Positions 32,141 through 42,529 are shown, counted from the stretch's first letter. The stretch is DNA of 64,000 nucleotides from Batillaria attramentaria (GCA_018292915.2 JACVVK020000331.1:480001-544000); one strand, 5' to 3'. Notes: generated by a model from the letters alone, not told the origin. Numbers and translations: made by a program.

Positions 32141-32470
32141 CAGCCCGAAAAATCCACCTCAAATCTGAGGTAGTCTGCGCGCTGTCCATGACGTCATTGT
32201 ACGGGAAAAGGGGTGATTTTAAGATGAAAGAGATTTACGTAATGGTCTTTTTCTTCGAATGACGCGTTAATGGACTTACTGCTTCATTTCCATATCAGTT
32301 TCAGTCATATCAAACTACACGTGCTTCCCTCGTTTTGTTTGCCAAACCATGCCACGTATTTTGCTCATTATGCCGCGGGATGCGATTGGCTGAATTGTGC
32401 GTGTGGGGGGGGGGGGGGGAGGGGGGGCTCGACCCCTTTGATTGGCAGAAGTGGAGTCGTCCATTGCTCG
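32141..32470 (+). repeat. Dispersed repeat E, copy 1
   Basis: From GTCCATGACGTCATTGTACG at 32183 it matches 50827-51100 over ~270 bp (TGGTCTTTTT, CATATCAAACTACA, CCATGCCA, TTGATTGGCAG). The preceding 32141-32183 also carries the TCAGCCCGAAAAA end of the TIR family at 16817. It may be a longer member of that family. Confidence 0.65.
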
Positions 32471-32575
32471 GGTCATGAGTTCAGTTCAGTTCAAATCCCG
32501 GCTGTTGTCAAATACATTATTTGTGCTGGCAGTAATCGCAATGCCCCGTTATAGACCTCACCCTTACGTTGTGCA
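32466..32575 (+). mobile_element. Degraded SINE A-like fragment
   Basis: TTGCTCGGGTCATGAGTTC, a duplicated AGTTCAGTTC, AAATCCCGGCTG, then TATTTGTGCTGGC and ATGCCCCGTTATAGA. The order is as in SINE A, with small indels. Confidence 0.65.
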
Positions 32576-32591
32576 AATTCGACCAAAAATC

Positions 32592-32790
32592 AGGGGAGCC
32601 GGAGTGGCCGAATGGTAGAGTGTTGAACTCTCAATGTTCGGGTCCTGAGTTCGTATCCCGGCGGGGGCCAAATATTTGTGCTGGCTTTTTCATCGTTGCC
32701 CCGTCTTTGATATCACCCGTATGTGGTGGAAAAAGGACGTTAACCCCCCCCCCCCCCCAAAAAAAAAAAAAAAAACACCCACCCTCGACC
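32592..32790 (+). mobile_element. SINE A with expanded C-run/A-run near its end
   Basis: Complete head and body. The usual ACGTTAAACCCCCAAACACC is expanded to about 14 C followed by 17 A before CACCCACCC. Confidence 0.9.
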
Positions 32791-32885
32791 AAGAATCAAC
32801 CGACCAACAAACCTTTTCGTGCCTTGTAAGTTATAACTTACATTAATGTACACTTACATTGATAATTTCACTTACAGAAATGTAC

Positions 32886-32947
32886 AGGGTGGGTGCTTCG
32901 GGAGTTTAACGTCCTTTTCCACGACATACGGTGATGTCAAAGACGAA
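32886..32947 (-). mobile_element. SINE A 3' fragment
   Basis: GGGTGGGTGCTTCGGGAGTT, TAACGTCCTTTTCCACGACA and TACGGTGATGTCAAAGACG match the reversed SINE A end. Confidence 0.75.
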
Positions 32948-33023
32948 CACAACGACGTTTTCGAAGTGAACAATCAAGCATAGTTTGCTGCCGATACGAG
33001 TTGAACTTAGTTCAAAGTGACTA

Positions 33024-33062
33024 GTTAGTTAGTTAGTTAGGGCTTTAAGCCGCTTACAAAAT
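33024..33062 (-). repeat. (TTAG)n plus GGGCTTTAAGCCGC
   Basis: Reverse-complement form of the CTAA-tailed repeat at 3985. Confidence 0.5.
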
Positions 33063-33087
33063 GACTTTAGCTTTGAGTGACTAAGGA

Positions 33088-33248
33088 GTAGGTGAGTGGA
33101 TATTTAGGAGTTTAATGTCCTTTACCACCATACATGAGTGATACCGAAGACGGAGCAACGAGAAAAAGGCCAGCCAGCATAAATATTTGTGATTCGAACA
33201 CCACCCGGGCATTGCAAGTCCAACGCTCTTCCGCTCGACTGCCCCCTG
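33088..33248 (-). mobile_element. SINE A, reversed and diverged
   Basis: Runs from GAGTAGGTGAGTGGATATTT to CCAACGCTCTTCCGCTCGAC. A deletion removes part of the GGGGCC block. Confidence 0.8.
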
Positions 33249-33274
33249 TATAACCCGCGGGATGGACTCCGTCC

Positions 33275-33435
33275 CCGGCGTGAATGCCCCGGATCAATGC
33301 GGCTTAAGGCTAGAAGTGCCCCAGGCCAAAGCAGCTTGCAGCATGGGGTTAGAGGTGCCCCGGGTCTAAGCAGCTTGAGCTGAATGTGTACCGGAGTTAA
33401 TGCAGCTTGAGCCATAATTTTTATGTGCCCTGGAG
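33275..33435 (+). repeat. Degenerate GTGCCCC...GCAGCTTGAG array
   Basis: About five ~32-bp units (AATGCGGCTTAAGGCTAGAA and AAGCAGCTTGAGCTGAATGT types). Related in style to the array at 2640-3900. Confidence 0.5.
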
Positions 33436-33962
33436 TCAAACGAGCCGGTGAGTACGTCAAGCTTATAACATCCCCCGCCCCCTTACACCGCCCCCTCCCC
33501 CCGACCCCCAAAGAACTCCACATACACGTATGGAGATCAAATAATGACGGTCATTACTCTTGCGTTATTTCTCTCGCTGAGTTTTCGCTGCTCAGCTGGC
33601 GTGCTGTGTGATAAGATTACGGTGAATGGATGCTGGAAAGAATATAGGTTCAACTTGATTCGATAATTATGTATGTGCGTGCATTGCCCGATCGTGCAGA
33701 GTTCTCCTTCACCTGAATATACCAGTACACATCGATTAAAAACAACAACAACAACAACAACAAAAACACACACACACAAACGCTCTTATCGTATCGTATT
33801 TTTATTAACGCTATTTTTATTTCTCTCGCAAGAACTCATTTATTATCACTGTCGCAAAATTTCACGAATCATACCTGTAGCTCCATTGTCAGACTTGTTC
33901 CAAATCAAGTCGTGCAAGCTGCTGAAGAAAAAAGAAGAGAGCGAAAAAAAAACAAAAAAAAA
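33436..33962. other. No gene recognised
   Basis: C-rich at 33470-33510 and a CAA repeat near 33740. Otherwise unique. Confidence 0.4.
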
Positions 33963-34618
33963 ACACGCTCTCTAAATGCCGAGTAGTTCAGGCAACCCTC
34001 GTTGGTTGAAAATCCCCGAGGGTTAGGGCTCGCGACAAAAATTAATCAATAAATAAATAAATAATAAATGAATAACGCTCTTTAGATGCCAGATACTTCG
34101 AGTAGCCCTGTAAACAAATAATAATTAAAAAAAACAATAGCTGGCACAAGAGGTAGCAGCCGACAGAGGAATGAGGAGGGGGGGGGGGGGGTAGGTGGTC
34201 GACGCTAGCTTTGCACACACACACACACACACACAAAAAAAAATTGGAGTATTGGAATCTGTTTAACTGTATCCTACACACGAGTCCTTGGCTGCTGGAT
34301 TTTTGTGATATTTTGGCTCGTGACATGAATAAATAATGGAATAAATAAATAAATAAATAAATAAAGCTCATTAGATGCCGGATAGTTGGAGTAACCGTGT
34401 TGTTGTTGTTGTTTTTTTTTTGTTTTGTTTTTTTTAATAAAAATCCCGCTCTTGAGATGCCGGGTAGTTCGGGCAACCCTCGTTGATTGAAGATCCCCGA
34501 CGGTTACGGCTCGCGACCAAAAATAAATAAATAAATAACGCTCTTTAGATGCCGGATAATTCGAGCAACCCTCTTTGACTGAAAATCCCTGAGGGTTAGG
34601 GCTCGCGACTAAAACAAA
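33963..34618 (+). repeat. ~90-bp repeat units with AAAT tails
   Basis: Unit: CGCTCTTTAGATGCCGGATA, GTTCGAGCAACCCTCGTTGA, TTGAAAATCCCCGAGGGTTA, GGGCTCGCGACCAAAA, then AAAT repeats. Full copies lie at 33963-34070, 34444-34535 and 34536-34618; partial copies at 34073-34115 and 34366-34400. Repeat F is inserted in the middle. Confidence 0.8.
34138..34330 (+). repeat. Dispersed repeat F, copy 1
   Basis: AGCTGGCACAAGAGGTAGCA, GCCGACAGAGGAATGAGG and TTGGCTGCTGGATTTTTGTG. These are shared with 36420-36655 (+) and 44498-44738 (-). It carries a short CA tract. Confidence 0.75.
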
Positions 34619-34778
34619 ACAAAAGTGTATATTTTCTTGGAACATTATTTAGAGTCAATCGTGTCATTTTTCTCATACAGGTATTCGTCAAGCGACCAAA
34701 AAGATATTTACATTTCGATTTTTTCTCCTATGGAGCGAACCCTGGTCCTCATTTATTTAGTTCTTTCTTTCTTTCTTT

Positions 34779-34917
34779 CTAATGCTCGGGTCGTGAGTTC
34801 GTATCCCGGCTGGAGCCAAATATTTGTGCTGGCTTTTTCATCGTTGCCCCGTCTTTGATATCACCCGTATGTGGTGGAAAAGGACGTTAAACCCCCAAAC
34901 ACCCCCAACACCCACCC
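34779..34917 (+). mobile_element. SINE A, 5'-truncated, inside a (TTTC)n repeat
   Basis: Starts mid-head at TAATGCTCGGGTCG and runs to the end. TTTC repeats flank it on both sides, so it inserted within the microsatellite. Confidence 0.9.
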
Positions 34918-35306
34918 TTCTTTCTTTCTTTCTTTCTTTATTCGGGTCACCAATCCGTCTCTCTTTCATCCACACAGCCATGAACTTCTAGCCTACTTAC
35001 CTCACCTAAAACCTTTTGATTGAGAACCGCTTCCTCAAAACGAACAACCACTCCGCTTTCAGCCCAATTTTCTGGTCCATGTGGAAAGGCCATCAACATT
35101 CCCATGCACTACAGGTAGTCTTTTGGAACTCTGCTGCTAAAACACGAGAACGGCAGTGAGAAAGAGAAGGCAGAACCTACAGGCTCTGGCGCTGGTGGTG
35201 GCCGCGAGTGGTGGAGGTGGTGGTGATGTACACTCACTGAAGCCAGACACAGCAGGCAATGGATGAAGAGAAAAGGCCTCGGTGGCCCAGACCGCAGTCT
35301 TTACAG
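34918..35306. other. No gene recognised
   Basis: Starts with TTTC repeats; the rest is unique. Confidence 0.4.
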
Positions 35307-35436
35307 ATTAATAATAATAATATTAATAATAAGCGCATTAATATAGGCGCTTTATCCTAAATATTTGGCTCAGAGCGCCGCGAGCTAAGTCCAACACGCA
35401 CGCTCACGTAAATCACACGCATTCTCTCACACATTG

Positions 35437-35608
35437 GGGGAGCCGGGATGGCCGAATGGTAGAGCGTTGGACTTCTAATGCTCGGGTCGTGAGTTCGTAT
35501 CCCGGCTGGGGCCAAATATTTGTGCTGGCTTTTTCATCGTTGCCCCGTCTTTGATATCACCCGTGTGTGGTGGAAAAGGACGTTAAACTCCCAAACACCC
35601 ACCCACCC
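35437..35608 (+). mobile_element. SINE A nested in SINE B, with 12-bp TSD
   Basis: TCTCACACATTG flanks it on both sides (35425-35436 and 35609-35620). Confidence 0.93.
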
Positions 35609-35629
35609 TCTCACACATTGGACATGAAC

Positions 35630-36003
35630 GGTCGGTGGTCTAGTGGTTAAGAGACTTGTCGCCAATGCGAGAGGTCAGAGGTTCGAGTCCCACTCGGGGC
35701 AAAGAATTTTTCCTTCTCGTATGTGGCACCGTTCATTCGGGCCGACCGTCGGGGGTTCTCTCCGGGTACTCCGGCTTCCTCCCCCTCTGCTTTGGAAATG
35801 TTCAGCCCACCAAATTTGAAAAATAAATGTAATTCTAAATTCCGAAATTTAAATAGCTGAGTTGACCCTTCGCACCACGTGATTGTAATATGTTTATGTC
35901 CAGTGTGTGGGAGAATGCGTGTGATTCACGTGAGCGTGCGTGTTGGGTTCAGTTCGCGGCGCTTTGTGCCGATTCGTGAAATTGGGTAAAGCGCCTATAC
36001 AAT

Positions 36004-36043
<40 letters not shown>
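35630..36043 (+). mobile_element. SINE B nested head-on in an older SINE B
   Basis: Full head (GGTCTAGTGGTTAAGAG, GGTTCGAGTCCCAC), body and a ~13-unit ATT tail. The older minus copy resumes immediately after the tail at ACAATCACG. The opposed copies can form a long hairpin. Confidence 0.92.
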
Positions 36044-36045
<2 letters not shown>

Positions 36046-36419
36046 AATCACGACGTGGTGCGAAGGGCCAGCTCAGCAATTTAAGTTTCGGAATTTTAGA
36101 ATTGCATTTTTTTTTCATTTTGTGGGCTGAACATTTCCAAAGCAGGAAACCGGAATACCCGGATAGAACCCCCAACGGTCGGCCCGAATGAACGGGAATG
36201 AAGGTTACACAACACCAATTACTTCCGGGGCATGTGGTAAGAATTATGCTAAAATATAGCAGCACAGAATTTTTGCCCCTTTTTAAATGTGTGCGCAGAG
36301 AATTTTAAAAAAATGGTAGTATGGGTCTGTTTGTTGGATTTGTAAATAAGTTCCATGCCAGGTTATAGTGAAAACAGTGAAAAATGAGCTTGGCATGTGG
36401 ACTATTTTGTATTCATGCG

Positions 36420-36655
36420 CGGCTGGCACACTGAAGAGCTAGCAGCCGACAGAGGAATGAGGGGGTAGGTGGTCGATGCTGGCATTGCCCAAAAAAAAAA
36501 GTGGCGTATTGGAATTTGTTCAACTGTATCGTACACGCGAGTCTTTGGCTGCTGGATTTTTGTGATATATTGGTTATTGGTGAATTTTAAAGCATTTCGA
36601 GGGTGTCACGCACTTCGTTATGTTCAATAGGAATATACAGCATTTTCTTTGAAAT
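36420..36655 (+). repeat. Dispersed repeat F, copy 2 (longer)
   Basis: Includes the copy-1 block and a 3' extension (GTGAATTTTAAAGCATTTCG, ATGTTCAATAGGAATATA) that is also present in the minus-strand copy at 44498. Confidence 0.75.
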
Positions 36656-36672
36656 CTGTATCTGTACTGTGT

Positions 36673-37645
36673 AGCCCCAACCCTGTTCCGGGTCCGTCGG
36701 TAACTCTAGGCCCCTACGACGACGCCCATGTCGGGCTAACCGAGACCGAGCCGAGCTAAGTGATACCTAAGAAGGAAAAAAAAAAATACTCGGTGACAAG
36801 GAAAGTGGACAGTAGCAACCAACTTTGAGGTCCCCGTGTTATTTCACAGTGTGCACAGAAGCGGTGAAAACTGTCGCATTCAGCAGCACAGTACATTTTC
36901 AGCCTGTTTCGAGATTATTGCCTGCATGAGTATTCCTCCGTGCATACAAAGACCCGCAGCAGTCAATCACTTTTCGTGGCAGCTTTGTGCTCCGCCGCGA
37001 AAAATGCGTGCTTGTTGTGGCAAGGGAGATTATTCTTGCAGGTACATGTACACTCTCTGGGGCACAGAGTCTTTCAGTGGAAAGTACCTCTGTGCACAGT
37101 GGGGAAATGGCGCTCACTGCGCTACCGTGACGGGCCTAAATTGTCTCGGTGCTCTCAAACACAAGGTCGCGCACTATGTCATCCTTGACCAGCTTTGAAC
37201 CCAGAGGGATCCTCAATGGCGCAAGTGATGGCAGGCTGTCTTCAGAGTGAAAGTAGGCGTGTTTCTGAATCAGAGACATACATAACATGTCTCTGTCTGA
37301 ATGGACAGATCTATTATTACATTCAGTCCTAGAGCACGGGTGTGTATGCTTTTGTAATCGTCTCTTATTCCACCACAAGGCAGGTACGTGATCGTCTGCA
37401 CCGTGCAATAATACTTGCCTGCAGAGTGCAACACCTTGGCCTGTCAGAGTGCAACCCCCTTGCCGTTTACTCACATCCTGTTGGATCAGTGTACCACGTA
37501 AACAGTGCCATCAAATCGCAACAATAATTGTCCGCTGGCAAAGATTTTGCCCAAACCAAAAGTGGTCGGATATTCAAGACTTCGTTTCAAATCGATTCAT
37601 ATGACACACAAGTCTTCGCTTTTCTAAAAAAATTTCGCCATTTTT
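36673..37645 (+). repeat. Left arm of a ~5-kb complex inverted repeat
   Basis: 36673-36925 is the reverse complement of 41425-41690 (shared: AAGGAAAGTGGACAGT, GGTCCCCGTGTTATTTCACA, GCACAGAAGCGGTGAAAACT). 37090-37645 is the reverse complement of 38756-39307 (shared: GATCGTCTGCACCGTGCAAT, TGTTGGATCAGTGTACCACG). Minus-strand frames in this arm share the stretch PLRIPLGSKLVKDDIVRDLV with plus-strand frames of the other arm. They may be remnants of one protein I do not recognise. Confidence 0.85.
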
Positions 37646-37646
37646 A

Positions 37647-37670
37647 AGTTGTTTCTCTATAGAGAAACAA
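37647..37670. repeat. 24-bp perfect palindrome
   Basis: GTTGTTTCTCTA joined to its reverse complement. GAGAAACAACTTTGTAGGAC at 41313 repeats the right half, so this probably marks abutting element ends. Confidence 0.8.
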
Positions 37671-38409
37671 CTTTATGAGACGGGGCAGATTTTGCTACGC
37701 GCAGCAGCAAGTTTCAGTGATACAAAACAAGACTGTGACGTTTCTCCACACAATACTTACTTTCACGCACACAGTGACGTAACGAAATCTGCGTCATAGA
37801 CACCTTACGTGCACACTTTGCTGCTGCGTTCTTTTTGGCGGGAATGACGTGTGTGTGTGTGTGTGTGTGTGTGGACGGATGTAATGATGGCTATCTCCTA
37901 AACCACCTCGTTGGAGGCCTTTTTACTTTGAGATAAAATGGGAATTCACCTTCTCCAGACCTACTTTTCACGATTTTTAGCCTACTGCATTTTCAAAAGA
38001 GTTATCGCCGATTTTTAAAAATCGGTCATGTTACGAATTTTTTCGAAAAAAATGTTCAGATGGCTTCATTTTCTGAAATTGGGAAGATCATCCAATTATA
38101 CTGCCTGTTTTCGTGGCACAGCTATGTAGCTCTGACAGGTTTTGTGTAAGAAAAATATTTCCGAGGTAAGGGTGTTTTGCATATAAAGCCAAATATCTAT
38201 GAAAAGACTCCTTCAAATTACTCATCATTCCGGTATTTTTGTCACTTGTGCCAACTGCACATATGACATGAACTGCTGCACTATTATAGCTTTAGTATTA
38301 AGAATAGCAGAGCTTTTAGATAAACACATTTTTCACGTTTCTGCGAGAAGCGCCGGTCAAAAAAGTTCCAATTTTGCAATTTCGTAAGTACAAACCAAGG
38401 CACTTAAGT

Positions 38410-38690
38410 CCACGTTTCATCAGCTCTCTAGATCTTCCAGATTTTATGTCAAAATTAATTCAGTCACAGAAGTCACAAAAGCAACAAGGAAATCACAAGA
38501 TATGTAGAAGTATCATCTGTCAGACGAGCAGCGTGGGGCTGACGTCAAATGTTTGGTTAGCAGACAAAATCTGCAAGTATCGCCACTGCTTCCGACATTT
38601 CATCAGCCCTCTAGATCTTCCAGATTTCATGTGAAAAATAATTCAGTCGGAGAAGTCACAAAGCCAACAGGGAAATCACTAGACTCCAGA
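38410..38690 (+). repeat. ~85-bp direct repeat inside the inverted-repeat loop
   Basis: CATCAGCTCTCTAGATCTTC with AATTCAGTCACAGAAGTCAC at 38417-38500 recurs at 38600-38685. A related ACAAGACATGAACAAG and GACGTCAAATGTTT block occurs at 40775-40930. Confidence 0.75.
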
Positions 38691-39307
38691 GTGCAGTCCC
38701 TTTTCGGCGGGGCGTGAAAATGTGACTGCTTACACCCAGCGCCATTTTCAAAAATGTCGAATTTTTTTTAGAAAAGCGAAGACTTGTGTGTCATATGAAT
38801 CGATTTGAAACGAAGTCTTGAATATCCGACAACTTTTGGTTTGGGCAAAATCTTTGCCAGCGGACAATTATTGTTGCGCTTTGATGGCACTGTTTACGTG
38901 GTACACTGATCCAACAGGATGTGAGTAAACGGCAAGGGGGTTGCACTCTGACAGGCCAAGGTGTTGCACTCTACAGGCAAGTATTATTGCACGGTGCAAA
39001 CGATCACGTACCTGCCTTGTGATGGAATAAGAGACGATTACAAAAGCATACACACCCGTGGTCTAGGACTGAATGTAATAACAGATCTGTCCATTCAGAC
39101 AGAGACATGTTATGTAAGTCTCTGATTCAGAAACACGCCTACTTTCACTCTGAAGACAGCCTGCCATCACATGCGCCATTGAGGATCCCTCTGGGTTCAA
39201 AGCTGGTCAAGGATGACATAGTGCGCGACCTTGTGTTTGAGAGCACCGAGACATTTCAGGCCCATCACGGTATCGCAGTGAGCGCCATTTCCCCACCGTG
39301 CACAGAG
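38678..39307 (-). repeat. Right arm, proximal part, of the complex inverted repeat
   Basis: 38756-39307 pairs with 37090-37645. The first 78 bp (GACTCCAGAGTGCAGTCCCT to CCCAGCGCCATTTT) also pairs with 41341-41425, so at least three segments of the same family are present in mixed orientation. Confidence 0.85.
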
Positions 39308-40739
39308 ACCTGGGGCCAGTTGCATAACAGCAAGTTAGTGGCTAACTGGTTGGTAAATTCCTAGCTACAAGTTAAATCCTGGCAGTTAGCCTAACTGTAG
39401 TTGCATGGGCTCTTTAGCAAGTAGTTATTCTTAGTTGATAGTTAGTTTAGCGCTGAAAATTTAGAGGTGCTCGACAGCATCGCTAAGTCAGCTAACTACA
39501 AGTTAGTCAAGATATCAACAGTCTTTGTTTATTTTGGTCTGACAAAATGGCTGGCTTCATACAGCAAAACTGGCACGATTAAAGAAGGCCTTGTCAGTTG
39601 AAGGAATAAAGACATCGACTTTACCCAGAAACCCCATCCAGAGGCATTTCATGTAGACGCATTGAAGTTCTACATACAAGGAAATGGTGTCTAATAAGGT
39701 AGGAAAGTCTTGACCGTATCGGAACGCGTTTCGCCGGAATTTCACCGGCTCATCAGCCACCTTAGGTCAAGACAGAGCGGGAAGAATAGGTAAAATATAT
39801 TTCGGAAATACCGTGACTGAATGCTAACATGGAGGATGAGTGAAAGTGAGAATAAGCAAATATGTTTACGGAAATACCTCACCTAGTGTTGTTGCTTCAA
39901 AATGGCTGTGTTTGGCGGGCGTGTATACGTCAGATTTTCAGTGACGTGAGTTTTTAAGAAAATGACATCACAAAAGATCACGGTTCGATTTTCTGCATGC
40001 GTTTGTATGCAATACGTCTGTGGGTGCATGCTGCCAGTGCAATTGTCAAATTGTATTTTCTTTCCATGTATATTTCGGGAGAAAGGGTCTGCTTGTGATG
40101 GCTGTATTGGTGTGTTTGGGTTGAGTTAGGTATGTTAAGTGCGTGTTTGATGTGCGTGTAGACAGTAATTGCCACTTTGCCCGATCCAGTTGGGGGGTAT
40201 TTCCGAGCACAAAGCTGAACTCGGGCCTCTGAAGAAAGTTTGGACCATTTTTCTTTGACTTCCACCACTGTTCGGCCACACTGAAACACTGTTAACGGCT
40301 TCACAGATCAGTCTCCAACCACGCTTTTTGCTTGTCCTTATTTGCAGATGTTTTGAACTTTTGTTGGAGAACACTTTTCCTCAGCGAAACTGACTCTTCG
40401 ATGAGAGCGACTCTCTCAGCTGAAGAAAAATTCTGCTTCCTTGCTCTCTTCGCCATCTTTACGTCGTGAGGAACCAGCTACAGCATGTTTACACGCCTTC
40501 CGAGAAGCCGCGTTGGGCTTCTTTTCCGAGAACTAATACCATATAAGGAGTTTGGCAGTGAGCGAGAGAGGGAATCTCCCGATCTATTTATAGCTAGCTA
40601 CAGCTAACGACCGTACCTTGAAGCTAGCTAGCTACGTGTTAAATCTTGCTCATGCAACAAAGTTAGCCACCTGCTGTACCTTGTAGGTAGCTAACTATAA
40701 GCTAGCGATTTAACTATGCGCTAGGCACCACTCACTAAC
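39308..40739 (-). mobile_element. Harbinger-type element remnant interrupting the right arm
   Basis: Arm homology stops at GTGCACAGAG (39307) and resumes at AAAGACTCTGTGCCCCAGAG (~40740). The 1.43-kb insert has imperfect inverted ends rich in TTAGCTAACT/GCTAGCTA (CAGTTGCATAACAGCAAGTT on the left; CTAACTTTGTTGCATGAGC in reverse on the right). It carries a minus-strand Myb/SANT-like gene remnant. No transposase frame was found, so it is defective. Class assignment is inferred from the accessory protein type. Confidence 0.55.
39978..40456 (-). pseudogene. Myb/SANT-like (NAIF1-type) DNA-binding protein, frameshifted
   Basis: The ATG at 40456 opens MAKRARKQNFSSAERVALIE. The next segment is VLQQKFKTSANKDKQKAWLE, then a frame change near 40300 to EICEAVNSVSV-like sequence. 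A second change near 40275 leads to RTVVEVKEKWSKLSSEARV. This order matches the trihelix/Myb-like N-terminal domain found in NAIF1-related proteins and in the accessory gene of PIF/Harbinger transposons, which binds transposon ends with the transposase. Two frame breaks within ~60 bp mean it is not translated as one protein. The remaining ~80 codons are open to 39978 without a recognised domain. Read from motifs only. Confidence 0.6.
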
Positions 40740-40952
40740 TTGAAAGACTCTGTGCCCCAGAGAGTGGGAAATCACAAGACATGAACAAGCATCCTCAGAC
40801 GATCTCAGTGCTAGAGGCTGACGTCGAAAGTTTACTTCACGGAATTGACGTCATCTCTCTCTCTCTCTCTCTCTGTATGACGACCTGCCTGGGCTCACGT
40901 CAAATGTTTAGATCACGGAACTGACGTCTCTCTCTCTCTCTCTCTCTCTCTG

Positions 40953-41145
40953 GGGAGCCAGGGTGGCCGAATGGTAGAGCGTTGGACTTTCAATGCTTGG
41001 GCCGAGAGTTCGAATCCTGGCCGCTGGGGCCAAATATTTGTGCTGGCCTTTTTCTCGTTGCCCCGTCTTTGATATCACCCTTATGTGGGGATGTGGGGGA
41101 AAAGGACGTTAAACTCCTAAACACCCACCCACCCGCTCACCCACC
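40953..41145 (+). mobile_element. SINE A inside CT-rich sequence
   Basis: Complete copy. Its loop reads CTTTCAATGC and it has an extra GGGGATGTGG insertion. TCTCTCTC-type sequence flanks it on both sides. Confidence 0.9.
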
Positions 41146-41304
41146 CTCTCTCTCTGCCTCTCTCTCTCTCCCTCCCTTCTTCCCCCACCCGGCCCCACCC
41201 CCAGTCACGTGGCTAATCGGTCGAGGTCGTAGAGGATCTAGTGTCATTGGTAGAACTTGGAGAGGGAAGAACCGGCAACAATAACTACAAAGACAAAATA
41301 AAAT

Positions 41305-41690
41305 GAAGTTTGGAGAAACAACTTTGTAGGACGGGGCCGTTCCTCCTTGTTTAAAATGGCGCTGGGTGTAAGCAGTCACATTTTCACGCCCCGCCGAAAA
41401 GGGACTGCACTCTGGAGTCTAGTACATGTAATAATCTCGGAACAGGGCGAGAATGTAGTGGTGCAGGTTAATGCGACAGTTTTCACCGCTTCTGTGCACA
41501 CTGTGAAATAACACGGGGACCTCAAAGTTGTTCGCAACTGTCCACTTTCCTTGTCACTGAGTAGTCTGATTTTTTTTCCCTTCTTAGGCATCACTAAGCT
41601 CAGCCCAGTTTCGGTTAGCCCGTGTTGGCATCGTCGGGGGTGGGGGGTGGGGGGGGGCAAGAGTAGCGTTAGGCCCCCGGAACGGGAATG
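41305..41690 (-). repeat. Right arm, distal part, of the complex inverted repeat
   Basis: 41425-41690 pairs with 36673-36925. 41341-41425 pairs with 38678-38755. 41313-41345 shares AGAAACAACTTTGTAGGACG with the palindrome edge at 37660. Confidence 0.8.
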
Positions 41691-42039
41691 ACCCCAGGTG
41701 TCTATCGCCGAGAATCACGTGCTTTATGGTGTGCAGTGCAGGTTAGGGACAATGCGCAGGCGTACTCAGTTCTGAGGTGTTAAACGTGCGAGTGGCGTAG
41801 AGCTGAACTGAACCGGTGCAGGCAGGCGACAGTGTGAGACAGGTCACTAGAGGGAATTTCAGTTCACGTCAGTTCAGCTCAATGTTCCGTTATTTTTTTT
41901 TTTTTCTTCACGTGCCCCCAGGGGGGTTTTGAAGAGTAATTAAACAAACTGGTAAAACTGGTAATTTGTTCAGCCTATCTTTAAAATCAGTAAAAAAGAA
42001 AATGTAGTTATATATACAATACTGTACATCGACGAAAAC

Positions 42040-42074
42040 ATACACACACACGCACACGCACACACACACGCGCA

Positions 42075-42108
<34 letters not shown>
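42040..42108 (+). repeat. (CA)n with CG interruptions
   Basis: About 68 bp of CA/CG steps. Confidence 0.9.
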
Positions 42109-42109
<1 letters not shown>

Positions 42110-42289
42110 GAGGTGATGCGCACCGCTACCATCGTGAGGATGGTTTAAAATGAATGTCGCTGCGCAACGAGACAAGGTTCCATGTTGTATGGCGTGTCAT
42201 GTAGTACACATTGTTATTACCAAAAAGAAAAAAAAAAAAGAAAAAACAAAAAGGGTGAAACGTTATTTACAACCCAGCCCCAAACTGCC

Positions 42290-42400
42290 CCCTAACCCTA
42301 AACCTCAGCGACTCTGACTTCTAACCCTGAACATCATTATTTTAATCTCTATCGCTAACTCTAAACTTTTGAAAACTAACCCTAAACTAACCCTTACTTC
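42290..42400 (+). repeat. Degenerate telomere-like (CCCTAA) stretch
   Basis: CCCCTAACCCTAAACC, TAACCCTGAAC, TAACTCTAAAC and AACTAACCCTAAACTAACCC within 110 bp. The TTAGGG-type unit is diverged and partly spaced. Confidence 0.5.
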
Positions 42401-42529
42401 CGTCATATTACTGTTGGGCACGCTGCCGGTGGGTCCACGGTACACTCTCGAGCGACCAACTGTTACCCTCGAGCGCAGAGGGATCTACGAACGAACCTTA
42501 GTACGCTGCGAGCTATGTGCAATGGGGTG

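Larger units (their letters stand above)
35307..36205 (-). mobile_element. SINE B (reversed), split by two later SINE insertions
   Basis: The tail and rear body (35307-35436), a short middle (35609-35629) and the front body (36044-36205) rejoin into one minus-strand SINE B lacking its tRNA head. SINE A (35437-35608) and a plus-strand SINE B (35630-36043) interrupt it. Confidence 0.85.
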
